Source: Lucifuga dentata (taxonomy: Eukaryota; Chordata; Actinopteri; Ophidiiformes; Bythitidae). From it: a DNA stretch of 64,000 nucleotides. The DNA is taken from assembly GCA_014773175.1 (NCBI GenBank), contig VXCM01001382.1, forward strand, positions 211,278 to 275,277, in the 5' to 3' direction. The notes under the pieces are model-generated. The model saw nothing but the letters and a program-made list of their open reading frames with translations, had not been told where the DNA came from and did no database searches. Within the stretch, counting starts at the first letter, position 1. Each line of letters opens with the position of its first letter. The translations under genes and the position numbers were made by a program. Shown here one piece after another: positions 1 through 13,235 of the stretch.

Positions 1-1320
1 CACTGCATCACTACATCTTGTGCATCTGTGCTATGATGGCTCTCCCCAGCCCTCCCCTCCTCTACCTTTGCAGAAGGTTATACACACCAGCTGGAAACTG
101 ATGGCGGTGGATGGGACCTTGAGGTGAAGACTGAGATAGTATCTTATTTGATCACCTACTGTGCTGGGTCTCATTCTCTGTATGTTGGAACATATCCCCT
201 GCTGCCTCCCCCAGCCTCACTGCTGTCGCCTGGCAGTCAGATTAGGATCGGCAGCCATCAGCAGATACGGTCTTTTGCTGCTACCCGCCCTCTCTTCTTT
301 GCTCTCACTATCTGTCTCCTCTCTTTCCCCATCTCCCTCATTTTCCTCTGACCATTGCCGGCATTCCACTGATGTCTTTTGGAATGCAGCTGTAAGTGTT
401 TTCTGTGTAGAGACACCCACACCAATGCATTCTTACACATGCACGTTGAGTATCTTGCATTATTTATTTCTTCTGGGGATCTGCGTGCGAGCATGTGTGT
501 GTGTGTTGGCAGTAGCTTTTGTGTACAACTCTACAACTCTGTGTTGAAAGAGAGAAGCTATTACACACCATTTTAGGCTACAAAGTGCTGATGCTTCCCT
601 CAGGAGTGGCTTTGCATGCACACACACACACATGCACAGTTGCACACACAGCTCCCAAGGTCTTGATGAATTCATTGGTGCTGACTGAACTATATCTGAC
701 AGAAAAAAATGAAAGAAAACTAAAGAAAAAAAAAGGATGACTGAGGGATTGATGACTGTTTAATCTAGAATTTGGGAGTCACTGATCACCATCACTCATT
801 CACTGGAATTATGGCAAGTGAAAAACTGCCAATAAAGATGGAAATTAACCTTTACCTACCAAATGAAAGAGATCCACACCCATCCATTGCTGTGTGAAAG
901 ACTTAGATGATGCTTGTAACGCTTGATGCTTAGAGAGAGCACTGCCCAAGACTCTTAAGGTTGATTTAACTTCCTACACACACTGTCAGACATACATATA
1001 CTCACACAGACACACACTCGTCAGGCTCCTTCCCATGCTTGTGCTATGGATTAGTCAAATCCCCTGACTGGCTGCTAAGCTGATTAGGGGAGGGGTGTTA
1101 TGCACTGGCCATTTGGAAACACTGAAAAGACTGTGCACACATATGCACACACATACACATAATGGGAAAGGTCAACTTAATGTTGTCTCTCTTGTTGGCC
1201 CATGATGGTATATGTGTGTGTGTGTGTGTTTGTCTGATGCCTTCTTTGAATCTCCTCAGACAGATGGCTTAGACCACTCTACTGTCATGGTTTGCATCCC
1301 TACAAATTGTGTGTGTGTGA

Positions 1321-1356
<36 letters not shown>

Positions 1357-2807
1357 TGGAACAGACTGAGGCCCAGATGGCTGTGTCCGACAGAGACAGG
1401 AAATAGAGGTGACACCAGGTGAAGAATATCCTTCACATTTTAGTCTGGAGGATTACAGGGAGAGCTGCCTCATGTCATGTGAATTGATCAATTGTGTGAT
1501 AGTGTGTGTGATCTCATTTGAAGTCCCTCCATCTTACCTCCTGCATTTGTGTTTAGATCCACCCCTTCCCAGCATGCACGCACATATGCATGCACACACA
1601 TACTGTCAATGTCTTTCCTAGACTGGGTTAGTAGAGCAGTCATGGGCTGTGTATTGGTGAGGAGCGAGTTAACTTTTGTTCTGCAGTCTTTTTCATTATA
1701 CATAAAGACCCCAGCTTCCCAATGTCAAACCCTCCACCCACCATATTAGAGGAATCTGAGCATGTGAAATGGCTTTTGGTATCAGGAGGGTTCAGCTTTC
1801 TACTGTAGAGACGTAGAACACACTGCTAGCGACCAGACTGAACATGTTCAAGCTATTTAATGCTTATATTTATCCGAGAAGGTATGATGATGATGAAGAG
1901 ACAAATGCAAGACTAGTTAAAAGAAGTTCAGCACTTGTCAGAGCTGAAATTGATTTTCTATTGTTGAAGATGTTCAGTTGACATGGGAGACTAACCCCCC
2001 ACTGGTAGCTTTCTGACTCCTGACCCCTGACCTCTGCTCACAACTCGCAGAGTGGAAGGGACCCTAACGAGAACCTCAGACTGGAGGATGCACTTCCACA
2101 CACACACACACACATACACACTTCTCATCTTCCATGGGAATCCTCTCTCTCTCTCTCTGGGCTGTGCTCCCTGTCCTCTCCCTGTGTTTCTGCAGCTGGA
2201 AAGAAAGTGTCTGGCAAGCTCACGAAGGGTTAATGACTTCCTGATCTGAGGTGCTGAGTAGTGCGGAGGAATTTACCCCTGCTGAGTTACACCCCCCACA
2301 ATAACTCCCCTTCTGCTGAGTAACTCCCCATCTCCCTGTCACCTCCTTTTCTCTCTCCTCCCATTCAGCCTCCTTCCCTCATAACCTCCACAACAAAGGT
2401 GCAACATGAATTAAAAAAAACAGCGTTTGCCACACTTGGGCTATATTTGAGGGAGGATGATATAGTATATGAATAGCTCATTTATATTTTGCATTTGATA
2501 TATTAATTATTTAGCATCCATTTATCATTTAGAGAAAACAACACTGTTATAATCCAGTAGATACCAATCTAAACTCCCCCAAATTACATTCCTCAGTGGG
2601 AATTGCTGAGAAATCATATACTACTGTAATACGATTACTGTAATATGACATGCAGTAGGTGTGTTAAGTTTTTATTAATGTTTTCTTAGCATTCCACCCA
2701 TTTATGGTCATTAAAACGCTAAGTTTCTAATATTAGCAAAACTTATTTCCTGTGTCCGTGTCATAGGCTTTTTGTGGTGTAGAAATATTACACCATTTAC
2801 TGTAGAT

Positions 2808-3353
2808 CAGGGATGGGCAACTGGCAGCCCGTGGGCTGGATACGGCCCGCACCTTTGATGTATCAGGCCCTCGGATGACTTTTCAGTTAATAAAAACGAA
2901 AATAATAAAGAAGTGTTTTAGTGTTTTCCTTGTTATTACCACCGCCCATCAACAGAGGGCACTCAGTCGCTCGGTCATTACTGTGTATTTACTACCATCC
3001 ATCAAAGCTTTCAATGAGAGAATAAGATCGGATCGTGGCCGGATCAGCAGCACTGCACGTTAACATTGAGCAGAAGCAGTTATTTTCCTGTTATTCCTTG
3101 TAGCTATATCTCCAAGAGCAAACGTCTTATCTCTGTTCCTCTCTACAGCGACAGAATGAGAGATAGAGAAGGCCCTTTTATACTGAAAGTAAATTTAAGC
3201 GTGAATAAAACACATGTCAATTAAAAAATACATTGGTTAATGACAATATATCTCTAAAATCTCCCTTATTTTTTATTTGATTAATGTGTGGCCCTTTGGC
3301 TGTGAGAATGAAATTGTATTGGCCCCCATCCTCATCAAAGTTTCCCATCCCTG
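2808..3353. mobile_element. hAT-like MITE
   Basis: Ends are inverted: CAGGGATGGGCAACT at the left, and the right end reads AGTTTCCCATCCCTG. This matches the CAGGG...CCCTG termini of non-autonomous hAT elements. The flanks ctgtagat and atttagat agree at 6 of 8 positions, as expected of an aged 8-bp target duplication. The inside contains GGCCCGC-type sequence typical of this group, with no transposase frame. Confidence 0.75.
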
Positions 3354-3609
3354 ATTTAGATTAATACTCAGTGGAATTCTGGCATTTTACAGCCCTACTT
3401 CCCTGATCCATTTATTCATTTCATAAGTCATCAGCAGTTTAGTTGTTGCCTGGTAGTTTTTGTAGGACAGCTGACTGAAGCATCATTTAGTAGCATTCTG
3501 TTCTTGTGAAAAGGGCCAATAACTTTGACAGTTACCCCCTGGTGTCTCCTGTCATTTTGCTCATTTACCCTCTCTATTGCATGGAGTCATTTATTTTCTT
3601 CTGTCCTCT

Positions 3610-3610
<1 letters not shown>

Positions 3611-3649
<39 letters not shown>
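3611..3649. repeat. CT microsatellite
   Basis: About 19 CT units. A second, longer CT tract follows at 4171-4218. Both are in srgap2 intron 1. Confidence 0.95.
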
Positions 3650-3653
<4 letters not shown>

Positions 3654-4168
3654 CCTCCTCACACCATGCAGTCCTTGGTTTGGCTGTAGTACAGTTTTCC
3701 ATGTCTAGAAGTCACTAAGCTCGTTAACTTGCCTCCTTAAGACGACACTTCTTTTCCTAAAGGCATCAGACTCTGGGTGAGAGAGGAAATGCCAATATAG
3801 GATTGTGTGTGTGCCTGTGTGTGTGTGTGCCTGTGTCTGTGTGTGTTTGTTTTTAGAGGAATGGTCCAGACCCAAGGAAAAGACATTGGCTGGAATCTTT
3901 CCATTCCAGCAACAGTTTTCCCTCCAACACTTACTGTACTGTAATTCTATCTCTTCCTCTACTCCCNCCACTCACTCTGTCATGTGTGTGTGTGTGTGTG
4001 CGTGCGCGTACAGTGCAAGCAGCATTAGGAAGGCATGTCTGGAACTAATAGATTCCACCCTGCTGAAGAATCTTATTAGGAAATACAACCTGCGACCTAC
4101 GGCTTCAAACTACCTAAAACCTTCTAACTGCCTAAAAAACTTGTCTTCTGGTCCCACCATCTACCCAT

Positions 4169-4222
<54 letters not shown>

Positions 4223-5621
4223 CCTCCTNCTGCCTGGTTTCAGGTTTGGTGGGGGGTTATATTGGTAACCTCCACAGCTGCCTGTTTTTCTTCAGGCTCT
4301 TTCATTTGGAGAAACAGACACACCTCAGTCCACTCCCCCCCACCACAACACACACACACACACACACTCTCTTCTCTCCCTTTTTGCACACACACTTCCT
4401 GTAGTTGTTTTAGTATGACCCTCCCCTCCAGTGTGCTCCCCCATTGGCAATGAACTGGTCCAACTAACTTCCTGTTTCTCTGTCCTCTCTTCCTGTGTGT
4501 ACGCTGGATGAATGGACATATTATTCACAGCGACGCAGTGCCCTCCCCCCCACTCGCCCTTTACATTGCATTCCGTTCTTTTTTTTTTTCTTTCTGCTTC
4601 TTTCATTCTTCTGAGGACAATAGTATGAGCTCACAGTGGTACAACTCAAAAACCATTACCACCTCCTTCTCCTCCCCCTCTTCTTCTCTAACACTCCGTG
4701 CTGCAGTATCAGCCCCTGGAGCAATGAATACCAGGCTTACTACAGGAACAGAGCATGCATGCACACACTCAAAAAACACACCAGAAGGAATGGGTAATAC
4801 CCTGCCATTAGCTTCTTAAACTGTTGCATAGCATGTGTGTTTCAGAGTGTGTGTGCTCTGGAATTCCCTCCATGCCCGCTGCTTGCCTGGTACCGGCTGT
4901 GGGCACTCTACCGGAGAGACATTTTTCTTAAACCGACAGACGGTTAGTAGCTGCTGGTGTTAGTTTGCTGTTGTTTACTCCTTCCTGACCCCTTCTGACC
5001 AGCCAATTCAAGCCTTGTCTTGAACACTCATGTCCATGTGAAAACTGTTGCCGTGTGTGTACATGATGTGTGTGTGTATCTCTACAAACCAATCCTGTAA
5101 TTGAGCAGGACAGATCTGGGGTGGGGCTTCCAAGAGTGGGTTGGATAGCTGCCATCAGTGCAGCTCAGAGTGACAGCTTGGACACACTGTCACATGTCTG
5201 TGAGTGTTGTGCGCATAGCCTGCGGTGTTTCAGGTATAATGAATGCTCCCAGCAGCATCTCTGGCTCCTGTATCTAGGCCAGCAGTGGAACCATCACTTT
5301 TAGCTGCTGCCAACAAAATAGCCTAAAGCTGGTGGTGGATTTTCTGCAGAAACTCACTTCTTCAGCTGTTTTCCTATGCACCAAAGGTAAAATTTGCATA
5401 GAAAATGAAGTATTGTGCAATTTGAAATGAGTCTCAAGTATCCTGTGATTGGTTGTGATGCCTTTTGGGAATTTTTTTATTCAGTTTGCTGGTTTGTCAC
5501 CTCTGGTGAGGATCCATCCCCACATTTTTACACAGCAGTTTATTCAACTCCGGTTTTATTTCAGGAAAATTAGTTTTTTCTTGTAAAGATACTCTGCCTT
5601 AAACCTCAGACTGCTGCAAAA

Positions 5622-6153
5622 TTAAAGGACCATACTGGTGATTTTGCATGTTTAAGCCCAATAAATACCTTGCTACGTTATTGACAGCCATTTTCCAAAA
5701 CATAAACCCATATTTTGCCAGATCCCTTAATTTTTCAATATCAAATTTTCAGGTGACATTCCCACCTTAAAATTCAAAGTTTCTCCTGCTAATACATAAT
5801 TCTGAATGTGGAGCGGACAGTCGTTTTTAACTTCTTGGTATATTCCCTGGCACAGACATACTTTTTTTCTCCCTGCAGCTCTGTGTTGGACTGGTTAAAT
5901 AAAATTACTTCAACAAAAATTTTAATAGATCTCATATTTGCCATGATAGATTACTTATCTCAAACTTGTTTCAAATCTCTACAAGTGGATTTTAGTAGCA
6001 TGCTTGAATGGAACTGAAACCTCTGGAAGGAAAAGAAGGAAAAAATAATTCTAATATTTACCGCTCCAGTGTGTTTTGGGAAATGGTTGTCAGTAAAGTC
6101 ATGCATACAGTATATATTGGACCATCCCAAAACAATTTGGGATGGTCCTTTAA
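5622..6153 (-). mobile_element. TTAA-flanked MITE family 1, copy A (inverted)
   Basis: Begins TTAAAGGACCATACTGGTG and ends GGATGGTCCTTTAA, so the termini are inverted repeats flanked by TTAA, as in piggyBac-type elements. The body is the reverse complement of copies B-E. Its right end carries a perfect hairpin, GGACCATCCCAAA (6119-6131) with TTTGGGATGGTCC (6136-6148). No coding capacity. Confidence 0.75.
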
Positions 6154-7107
6154 GAGTTCTAGAGTGGTTACACTCTCTATCCACAGCTTATTTTAGTCTT
6201 CCTTCTTTCCTTGTGTTGGGGTAAACAGACTAATCAATAATGGATGGATAATGGATCACAAAGGGCAGGTTTGATGAAATATTTGGAGGGAGTGGGAAGG
6301 GACAGAAAAGACATTTGGTTCCACAAATTCCCACCATCCTGTGCTAGTTTCAGAGTTCACAAGGTTTCTACAAAGAGACAATTGATAGACAGGTAGGTAG
6401 CAGTTTGTCATACAGTATGGCAAAGATTCCTGCAGCATACAGTAATACTTTCTGCATGTGCCTGGCTTGGAGCTGTTTTGTGTTGGTTGGTGTGCTGGGA
6501 ATGGTGAGCAGAAGTGAAAATCGCACGGACAGGGTTTATGTAGAACCAGACAGCCCTCAGCACTACAGACAGAGGGGGTGGAGGAGGAGGAGGGGAAAAG
6601 GAAGAGCAGAGCATCCGAAAAACTCCCAGGACTCTTTTACAAGACCTGTTCTCATCTGCCTGGAAAATGTGACTGGGTTGTCTGGAGGGGGCGGGGCTTC
6701 ACGTTCCACTTCACATCCCAAGTCTTACTGATTTGTGGAATGATAACAGTTGCAGAGGAAGGAGACAGAAAGGAAGACTTGCATCCATCTTCTCTGACAG
6801 TGTCTCTCATCTTTGCTATTTTAGTTCCCTGCTAACAGCTTCTCCTATTGACCAACAGATAAACATGAAAATATGTTTATCTCAGTTACTGTACATTCTA
6901 CTGTACATTGTGATTACGTGAGGTTATGTTTTTATTGATTATGTGTCACCCTTGTTTTCAGCTGAGATGTTTGTGTACGTGTTTGTGCATATGGTGTGTT
7001 GTCCTGGCAAGGCTAATTACAAGGATGCCATCTGAAGGGTTGGTGCTGCAGCCTTGACTCACTCCTCATTATTGACAGCACTGTGCCAAGAGCAAATTAC
7101 CCACAAG

Positions 7108-7155
<48 letters not shown>

Positions 7156-7739
7156 GAACAAGACAATAACACATGTTGTCAAAGCAAATACTCCAACCAG
7201 GTCATTAGCACAGACTCAGACTGTGTGTATGTGTTAATCTGTTTTGAACGTGTGGTACTTTGATAATGCCACATCTAGCGGAGGACAAACCTCCTCCGTT
7301 CTGGCCTTTTAATCAGCAAAGAATGACTGAGAAGGAGAATGCCATTGGTTAGCAGCACGTTGTTGAGGCCTGTCTTTATGAGGGAGAGAGAAGTGAGAGA
7401 CGGGTGTGTTTGTGTGTGTGGGGGTGGTGTTCACAGACACATTTAGATATCCCACTTCTCTTTGTGGTAGTGAGAAACAGCACTCTCAGCTGTAAAACAC
7501 AAAGGCAGCATCAATAGCCTCTGTCAGCTGGACGGACAACTCTGCCTGCCTGTGCAAGTGCATGTGTGAGAGTGGAGTTGGTGTCCATACTGCACTGGAG
7601 TCGGGATGGAGACTAAAACCATCTGCTTTCTCTATGGCCAGCGGTGTAAAGGTAGAAGAGTGAGAAACTGACTGGCTTGGACAGCTGCAGTAGTCTAGCT
7701 TAAAGTAAAACTATGCTTGAGCTGCAGATGCTGACAGTT

Positions 7740-7792
<53 letters not shown>
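7740..7792. repeat. TG microsatellite
   Basis: About 26 uninterrupted TG units in srgap2 intron 1. Confidence 0.95.
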
Positions 7793-7794
<2 letters not shown>

Positions 7795-8632
7795 CTTATT
7801 TACTCTTTGAAAGGATGCATGCATAGCCTACTCAGCATTGGCAGGCAGCTATGAGAGCATAACATTAATCTGTCAGCTGTCAGCATTGATCCAGCTTATC
7901 ATTGTGAGCGTGTGTATGTGTGTGTTTGTCCTTGGGTCTATATATGTCTATGTGGATGTTATGTATACCCATATCTATAACTGCAGGATTGATTCTCCAG
8001 AGGACTTTTTGTAGCCGGTGATTGAATATGGTTACTGAGCGTGTCTGCACTGAGTGCACCCTATTAATTTGAGGCCAGACTGGAGTGCTGTGTGGAGGAG
8101 GGAGAAGGGCAGCAGGCAGGACGAGACTGAAAAGTGATAAGCTTGGATAAATGACTGTCTCTGGAGATTTTTGGATTTGTGTGGAAGAGGATAGATGATC
8201 ACACACACACATTATGTCTGTAAACACACACGCACGTTAGTGGGAGTTAATTGAATTCTAGCCAAGACTGGAGGCTAATGTGTCAGGACTCGGCCAGGTG
8301 TTTTCATTGGAGCTGGGCTCCTTCCATGTTTCACCATATCAGCTGTAAGGAGGAAAGCTTTAGACTGTAACATCTTACACGTTGTTATTATTTTAATAAT
8401 GCATTACACCATCTACAGTAATGCGCATATCTTCCCAAATCTATGTTGCTGCATGCTGTTAACATCTTTGGGAGTGAAATAGGTTTATGGATTTCTTACA
8501 GGGGACTAAATTTTGCCTGTGGGTTGAATATGTTGATTACACCTGGATTTCTGTTGCCGTGTAAAGCAAACTAATTAGATAAGGCTCTCATCAACATCAT
8601 CATCATCATCATCTCCCCCTCTCTTTCTCCAG

Positions 8633-8825
8633 AGATCCGTGCCCAGTTGATGGAGCAGCTCAAGTGTCTGGACCAGCAATGTGAGCTGAGGGTACAGCTG
8701 CTTCAGGACTTGCAGGACTTCTTCAGGAAGAAGGCTGAAATCGAGATGGACTACAGCCGCAATTTGGAGAAGCTGGCAGAGAGGTTCCTCACCAAGACCC
8801 GCAGCACCAAGGATCATCTATTCAA
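8633..8825 (+). CDS. srgap2: srgap2 exon 2: start of F-BAR domain
   Basis: Acceptor CTCCAG at 8627-8632, donor gtatga. The exon enters with two bases of a split Glu codon, reads [18 protein letters not shown] and runs to KDHLF plus AA of a split Lys. This is the first F-BAR helix ([20 protein letters not shown] is very conserved in the family). A split codon at its start shows that an upstream coding exon is missing from the window. Confidence 0.95.
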
Positions 8826-9259
8826 GTATGAGACACAAGCCAATCATGCATGTTCATACACACCAAGACATGGTGCAGCAGGGTGTTGTTGCCACTAATA
8901 ATGTTTAAATGTAGGCGGTAAACCCTGGTCCTCAACTGGAATTACTTCAAGTGCGTGATAAAGTTTCAAGTAAGCTCAAAAGATGAAAAATCACACATTT
9001 ATGAAATTGGCAATAGCTTTAGTTAGAAAAGAGAAGTAAAAAGAGGCAAGAAAATGAAATAGAAGGATAACCAACAGGGAAGAGAACAAGGGATGCCAGC
9101 AAGCGCCCGTCTGTAAAGTACTGACCCATGCCAGCATGATAACTTCCCATGAGTCATTATTTCAGTTTGATCCATTAAAAATGAATTTATCGCTCTATCC
9201 AATTATGCTCAATTCAGGATGTTTAGTGTTTAAAAGACAAAAGAGACAGACTGTTGTTC

Positions 9260-9299
<40 letters not shown>

Positions 9300-9318
9300 G
9301 TGTTTGCATGTGTGTGAN

Positions 9319-9372
<54 letters not shown>

Positions 9373-9513
9373 GTGTTTGCATGTGTGTGAGTGTGAGAGA
9401 GTGAAATTTTGGTGCCAGTAATGGCCAGGTGGTGATTTTGTGCTCTGACTATTTTGCAGTATCGTACCGAGTGTGTAGCCTTGCCCAAATGGGGATTCTC
9501 TCTCTCATAAGTG

Positions 9514-9554
<41 letters not shown>

Positions 9555-12500
9555 CTCTTTCTCGTTTCATCCCCCCCAAGGAAGCACAGACACATAGAAA
9601 TACACACTGTAGCTCATTAGCTTTAGCAGCATGGTGTATTCTTGTGTAATTATCTGGCAGATTTTGGTGGGAAAAAGTGGTAAATTCCTCTGTGGGAAAA
9701 GGAACATCTAGCTAATGATAAACCACACACACACACACACACATGGGGCGGGGGCNCGTGGAATTCAGTGTACATAGCAGAGATCAATAGAAGCATAGTT
9801 GTGGGGTCCATTTTCTTATATACTATATAATTGTGTGTTAATAGGACAAAACACCATTTATTATACAGATTTTTACTTCATATCATTTTAACAATACAAA
9901 ATATTATCAATTAATATATATTATAATAAATGTGTTTATGGCAACATCTCCTATGAATTGAAACCTAATAAGTCATTATGCTCATTTTGCAAAAAGTGCA
10001 TTAATATAATTAATGAATGTGATGATTTTTTTCATTTTCTTTTTTTTACTTTCATACTGTATTTATTATCATGTTTTCTTCAGTTGTAGCACTTATTTCA
10101 GTCACACTGACCAGCTGCTGATGTCATAGGCTGGATGTTCCAAAATGATTACAACTCACTGTCAGTTCTTTTCCTATGCATCATGCAGTTTTCCAGAAAA
10201 TATCACTATTTTTTTTTTTTTTTNTTTTTTTTTTTTTTTTAGTTTGTCTTCTGGAGACATTCCCACATGCAGACTGACACACATACACTGACACACACAG
10301 ATATACACAGACTCAAAGGGATCAATAGGTCCTCTAAACGAAACCTCACTCCAAAGAGGACACACACCCCCAACACACCCTCCAGCTCAGATCAATGCTG
10401 AGTGTTTCCCTGTGCTGGGTATGGGAGGAGGGATGGAGGAAAAGCAGAGGAGAGGGCAAAGGACAGTGAATAAAGCCGCTGAGCAGACGAGCTCCTGCAG
10501 CTGTTAGGGCATGTGTTTAGGCTCAGTTCAGATGTAATAAGACAGTAAATAATACTATTTACTGACTGACATGGGCTCATTCTCCTTTTTCATCTCTTTC
10601 CCTCATTCTTCTTTTCTCTTTGTGCCTGTCTCTGTTTCCAACATCTGCGTATTTAACAGGATTTTTGCATCTGCTGCAGCTCAATCCGGGTGCCACGCTG
10701 GAATCTCAGTTATTTTCCAGTTATGTGTGCGTTTTTGTGTGCCTGTGTGTGAATGTACAGCCAGGAGCTGACGGTGCTTTAAGCAGTGTGGGGTGTGAGG
10801 GTTTTGGGGTTTTGTGTGTATGATGATCCCGTGGAGATCCCTGGTATTTCTGCTATTTGGCAGATCGTGGACAGCAGCGGTGAGGTGGGGGGGTTAAACC
10901 ATATAGTGTGTATGTGTGCCGTGAGGCTGACTGTTTGGTCACATGAAGAAGCCCTCACAAGTTGCACACTGATTTAAAGTCTAGATTTATGCTAAATACT
11001 GTGTCAGTTTCTCTGTTAATACGCAACTCTTTTACACAACCAATGATAAAAGTACTTATTTGAATCCAGTTTTTTAGGTCTGAATCTAATGAAATGATGT
11101 GACACTTGGTTTAAAAAAGCTGTTGTGTTTGTGGCTGTATTATTTAAATATGTTTTTTATGCACAACTCTCCTGCTCTCTGTTCATGTTATTTGTAGATC
11201 TGTACAATATTGACAAAGTCAAATGTCATATCAAGCAATGATGCCCGATTTGGTTTCAAGTTTATTATTTGTCCCCATAGGGGCAATTGGGTGTGCAGCA
11301 TAGTGTACATAAAAACATCNGTTTCAAGTTTATTATTTGTCCCCATAGGGGCAATTGGGTGTGCAGCATAGTGTACATAAAAACATCAGACAACATATAA
11401 AATAGTAAAAAACCATAAATTCATAAGTACATTAATATCTGAAAATGCATAGATTAAAACCCTCCTTCAGCTTCAACAAAGTGCACTCATAAAAAGCCAA
11501 GAAGCCGGAGGACATCTGAGATGAACAGCAAGTAATTATACAAGTAGTAATTATACAGTAATACAAATCTAAAGGTATCATCAGTCCCAAAAATAACCAA
11601 AAAAATCTAGTTTGGTCCACTTCTACACTCAGAAGAGTGATGGCAATGGGAATGAAGCAATGCTTGTACCTGTTGGTTTTTATAACCGGAAGTCAAAAGC
11701 GTGCACCTGAGGGGAAAAGTTGAAACTCACTATGGAGGGGGTGCTCAGGATCAGACAAAATGGAATGAGCTTTTCTTATCACCTCATCCCTAAAAAGGTC
11801 ATGGAGGTGTTACTCTGCTGGGCACCTACAATTTTGCTGCTAATCTTTACTATCCTAGAGAGAGCGTTGTGTGACTTGCAGCTCAAGAATCCATACCAAC
11901 AGAGTAAGGAAAAGGAAATTCTTAAAAATGTTTAATGCTTTTGCACTTTAACCTGAATGTGACCTTCCTGCCATTTGGCATTTTCCCTCCTCTGTAAGTC
12001 ACTGGCAGCACCTGACTTGCACCCTCATTCCATTCCCACTGAGCACCATGTGACCTTCAGGGGGCCAATGACATGTCAGTGTTTACCTTGTGAAAGGTGG
12101 ATAGACATAGGGACAATGCAGTGTTGTGCCATTAGTGGTGATCACGATGACCTGTCACATGGTTGAGCAAATAGAGGAACTTTAGCTTTGGTTGCATAGA
12201 GGAAGAGCTTATGCAAAAACAGAAAACAGACAAGCAGGAATAGAAACAGACAGATGGCAGAGAGAAGTTGGAGTAGAAACTGATCATGTGCCCACATGAT
12301 CCCTGTTGTTGCATAACTGGGCCATACTGGTGATTTAACATGTTCAAGCCCAATAAATACAACCTGCATACATGTGCCATTACTGCAATCACTTCCCAAA
12401 ACATACTACTGGAGCAGTAAATATTAGAATTGATTTTTCTACCTTCCAGATTGCCATTGGTTTCAGTTCATTCCAGTACGCTGTTAAAATCAGCTTGTAA

Positions 12501-13199
12501 AGACTTGAAACATGCTTGAGATTAGTAATTCATCACAGCAAACATCACATCTATTACATTTTTTTGTCAAAGTTAACAACACAGAACTACACGGAGGAAA
12601 ATGTACATTTCTGCCAGGGAATATGGTCTCAGGAGAAGACCGCTTTCACAGAGAAATTAAAACAAGTGTGCCTTCTACATTCTATTAGCAGTTAGCAAGC
12701 GAGCATTGAATTTTAAAGTGGGTTTATCACCTGGCCATTTTCATTTTGAAAGATTAGGGCAAATAATACCTAAAATGTGGTTTTAGGTTTTGGAAAATGG
12801 TTGGCAGTAACATTACATGTATGCAGGTAGTATTAATGGGCTCATACATGCAAAATCACTGGTATGGTCCTTTAAGTATGTATAGGGAGTTCCAGTATGT
12901 TGGAGTCATAATCATGAATGGATGTTTTCTTCTTGTGCTGGAATCATTATGACAGTTACATGCTGTCAGTTAGTCATCTGACCATCTGACCGGCGACGGC
13001 TAGTACCAGCATATCACATCATTCTCTGTGACTCATCTCATCTGAGCTACTTACACACACACACACACACACACACACACCTCCCACAGACAGCACCCTC
13101 ACTCTTTACTCCTTGGTCAAAGAGTTTCTGTGTCTCTCTGACCCTGTGTATACTTGGGTCACTGCTCTACTTTTCCTGACCTCGTGTATAAGAGTGAGT

Positions 13200-13235
<36 letters not shown>

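Larger units (their letters stand above)
1..8632 (+). other. srgap2: srgap2 intron 1 (3' part)
   Basis: No exon is recognised in these 8.6 kb. The region holds a hAT-type MITE (2808-3353), a TTAA-flanked MITE (5622-6153), CT tracts (3611-3649, 4171-4218), a CA tract (7112-7150) and a 53-bp TG tract (7740-7792). Open frames here run through these repeats and look random. That it is intronic is inferred from the split codon opening the exon at 8633. Confidence 0.8.

Noticed and set aside
3805..4404. 199-residue open frame on the + strand
   Set aside because: It runs through TG, CT and CA tracts and two Ns, gives only low-complexity residues and has no splice or family support.
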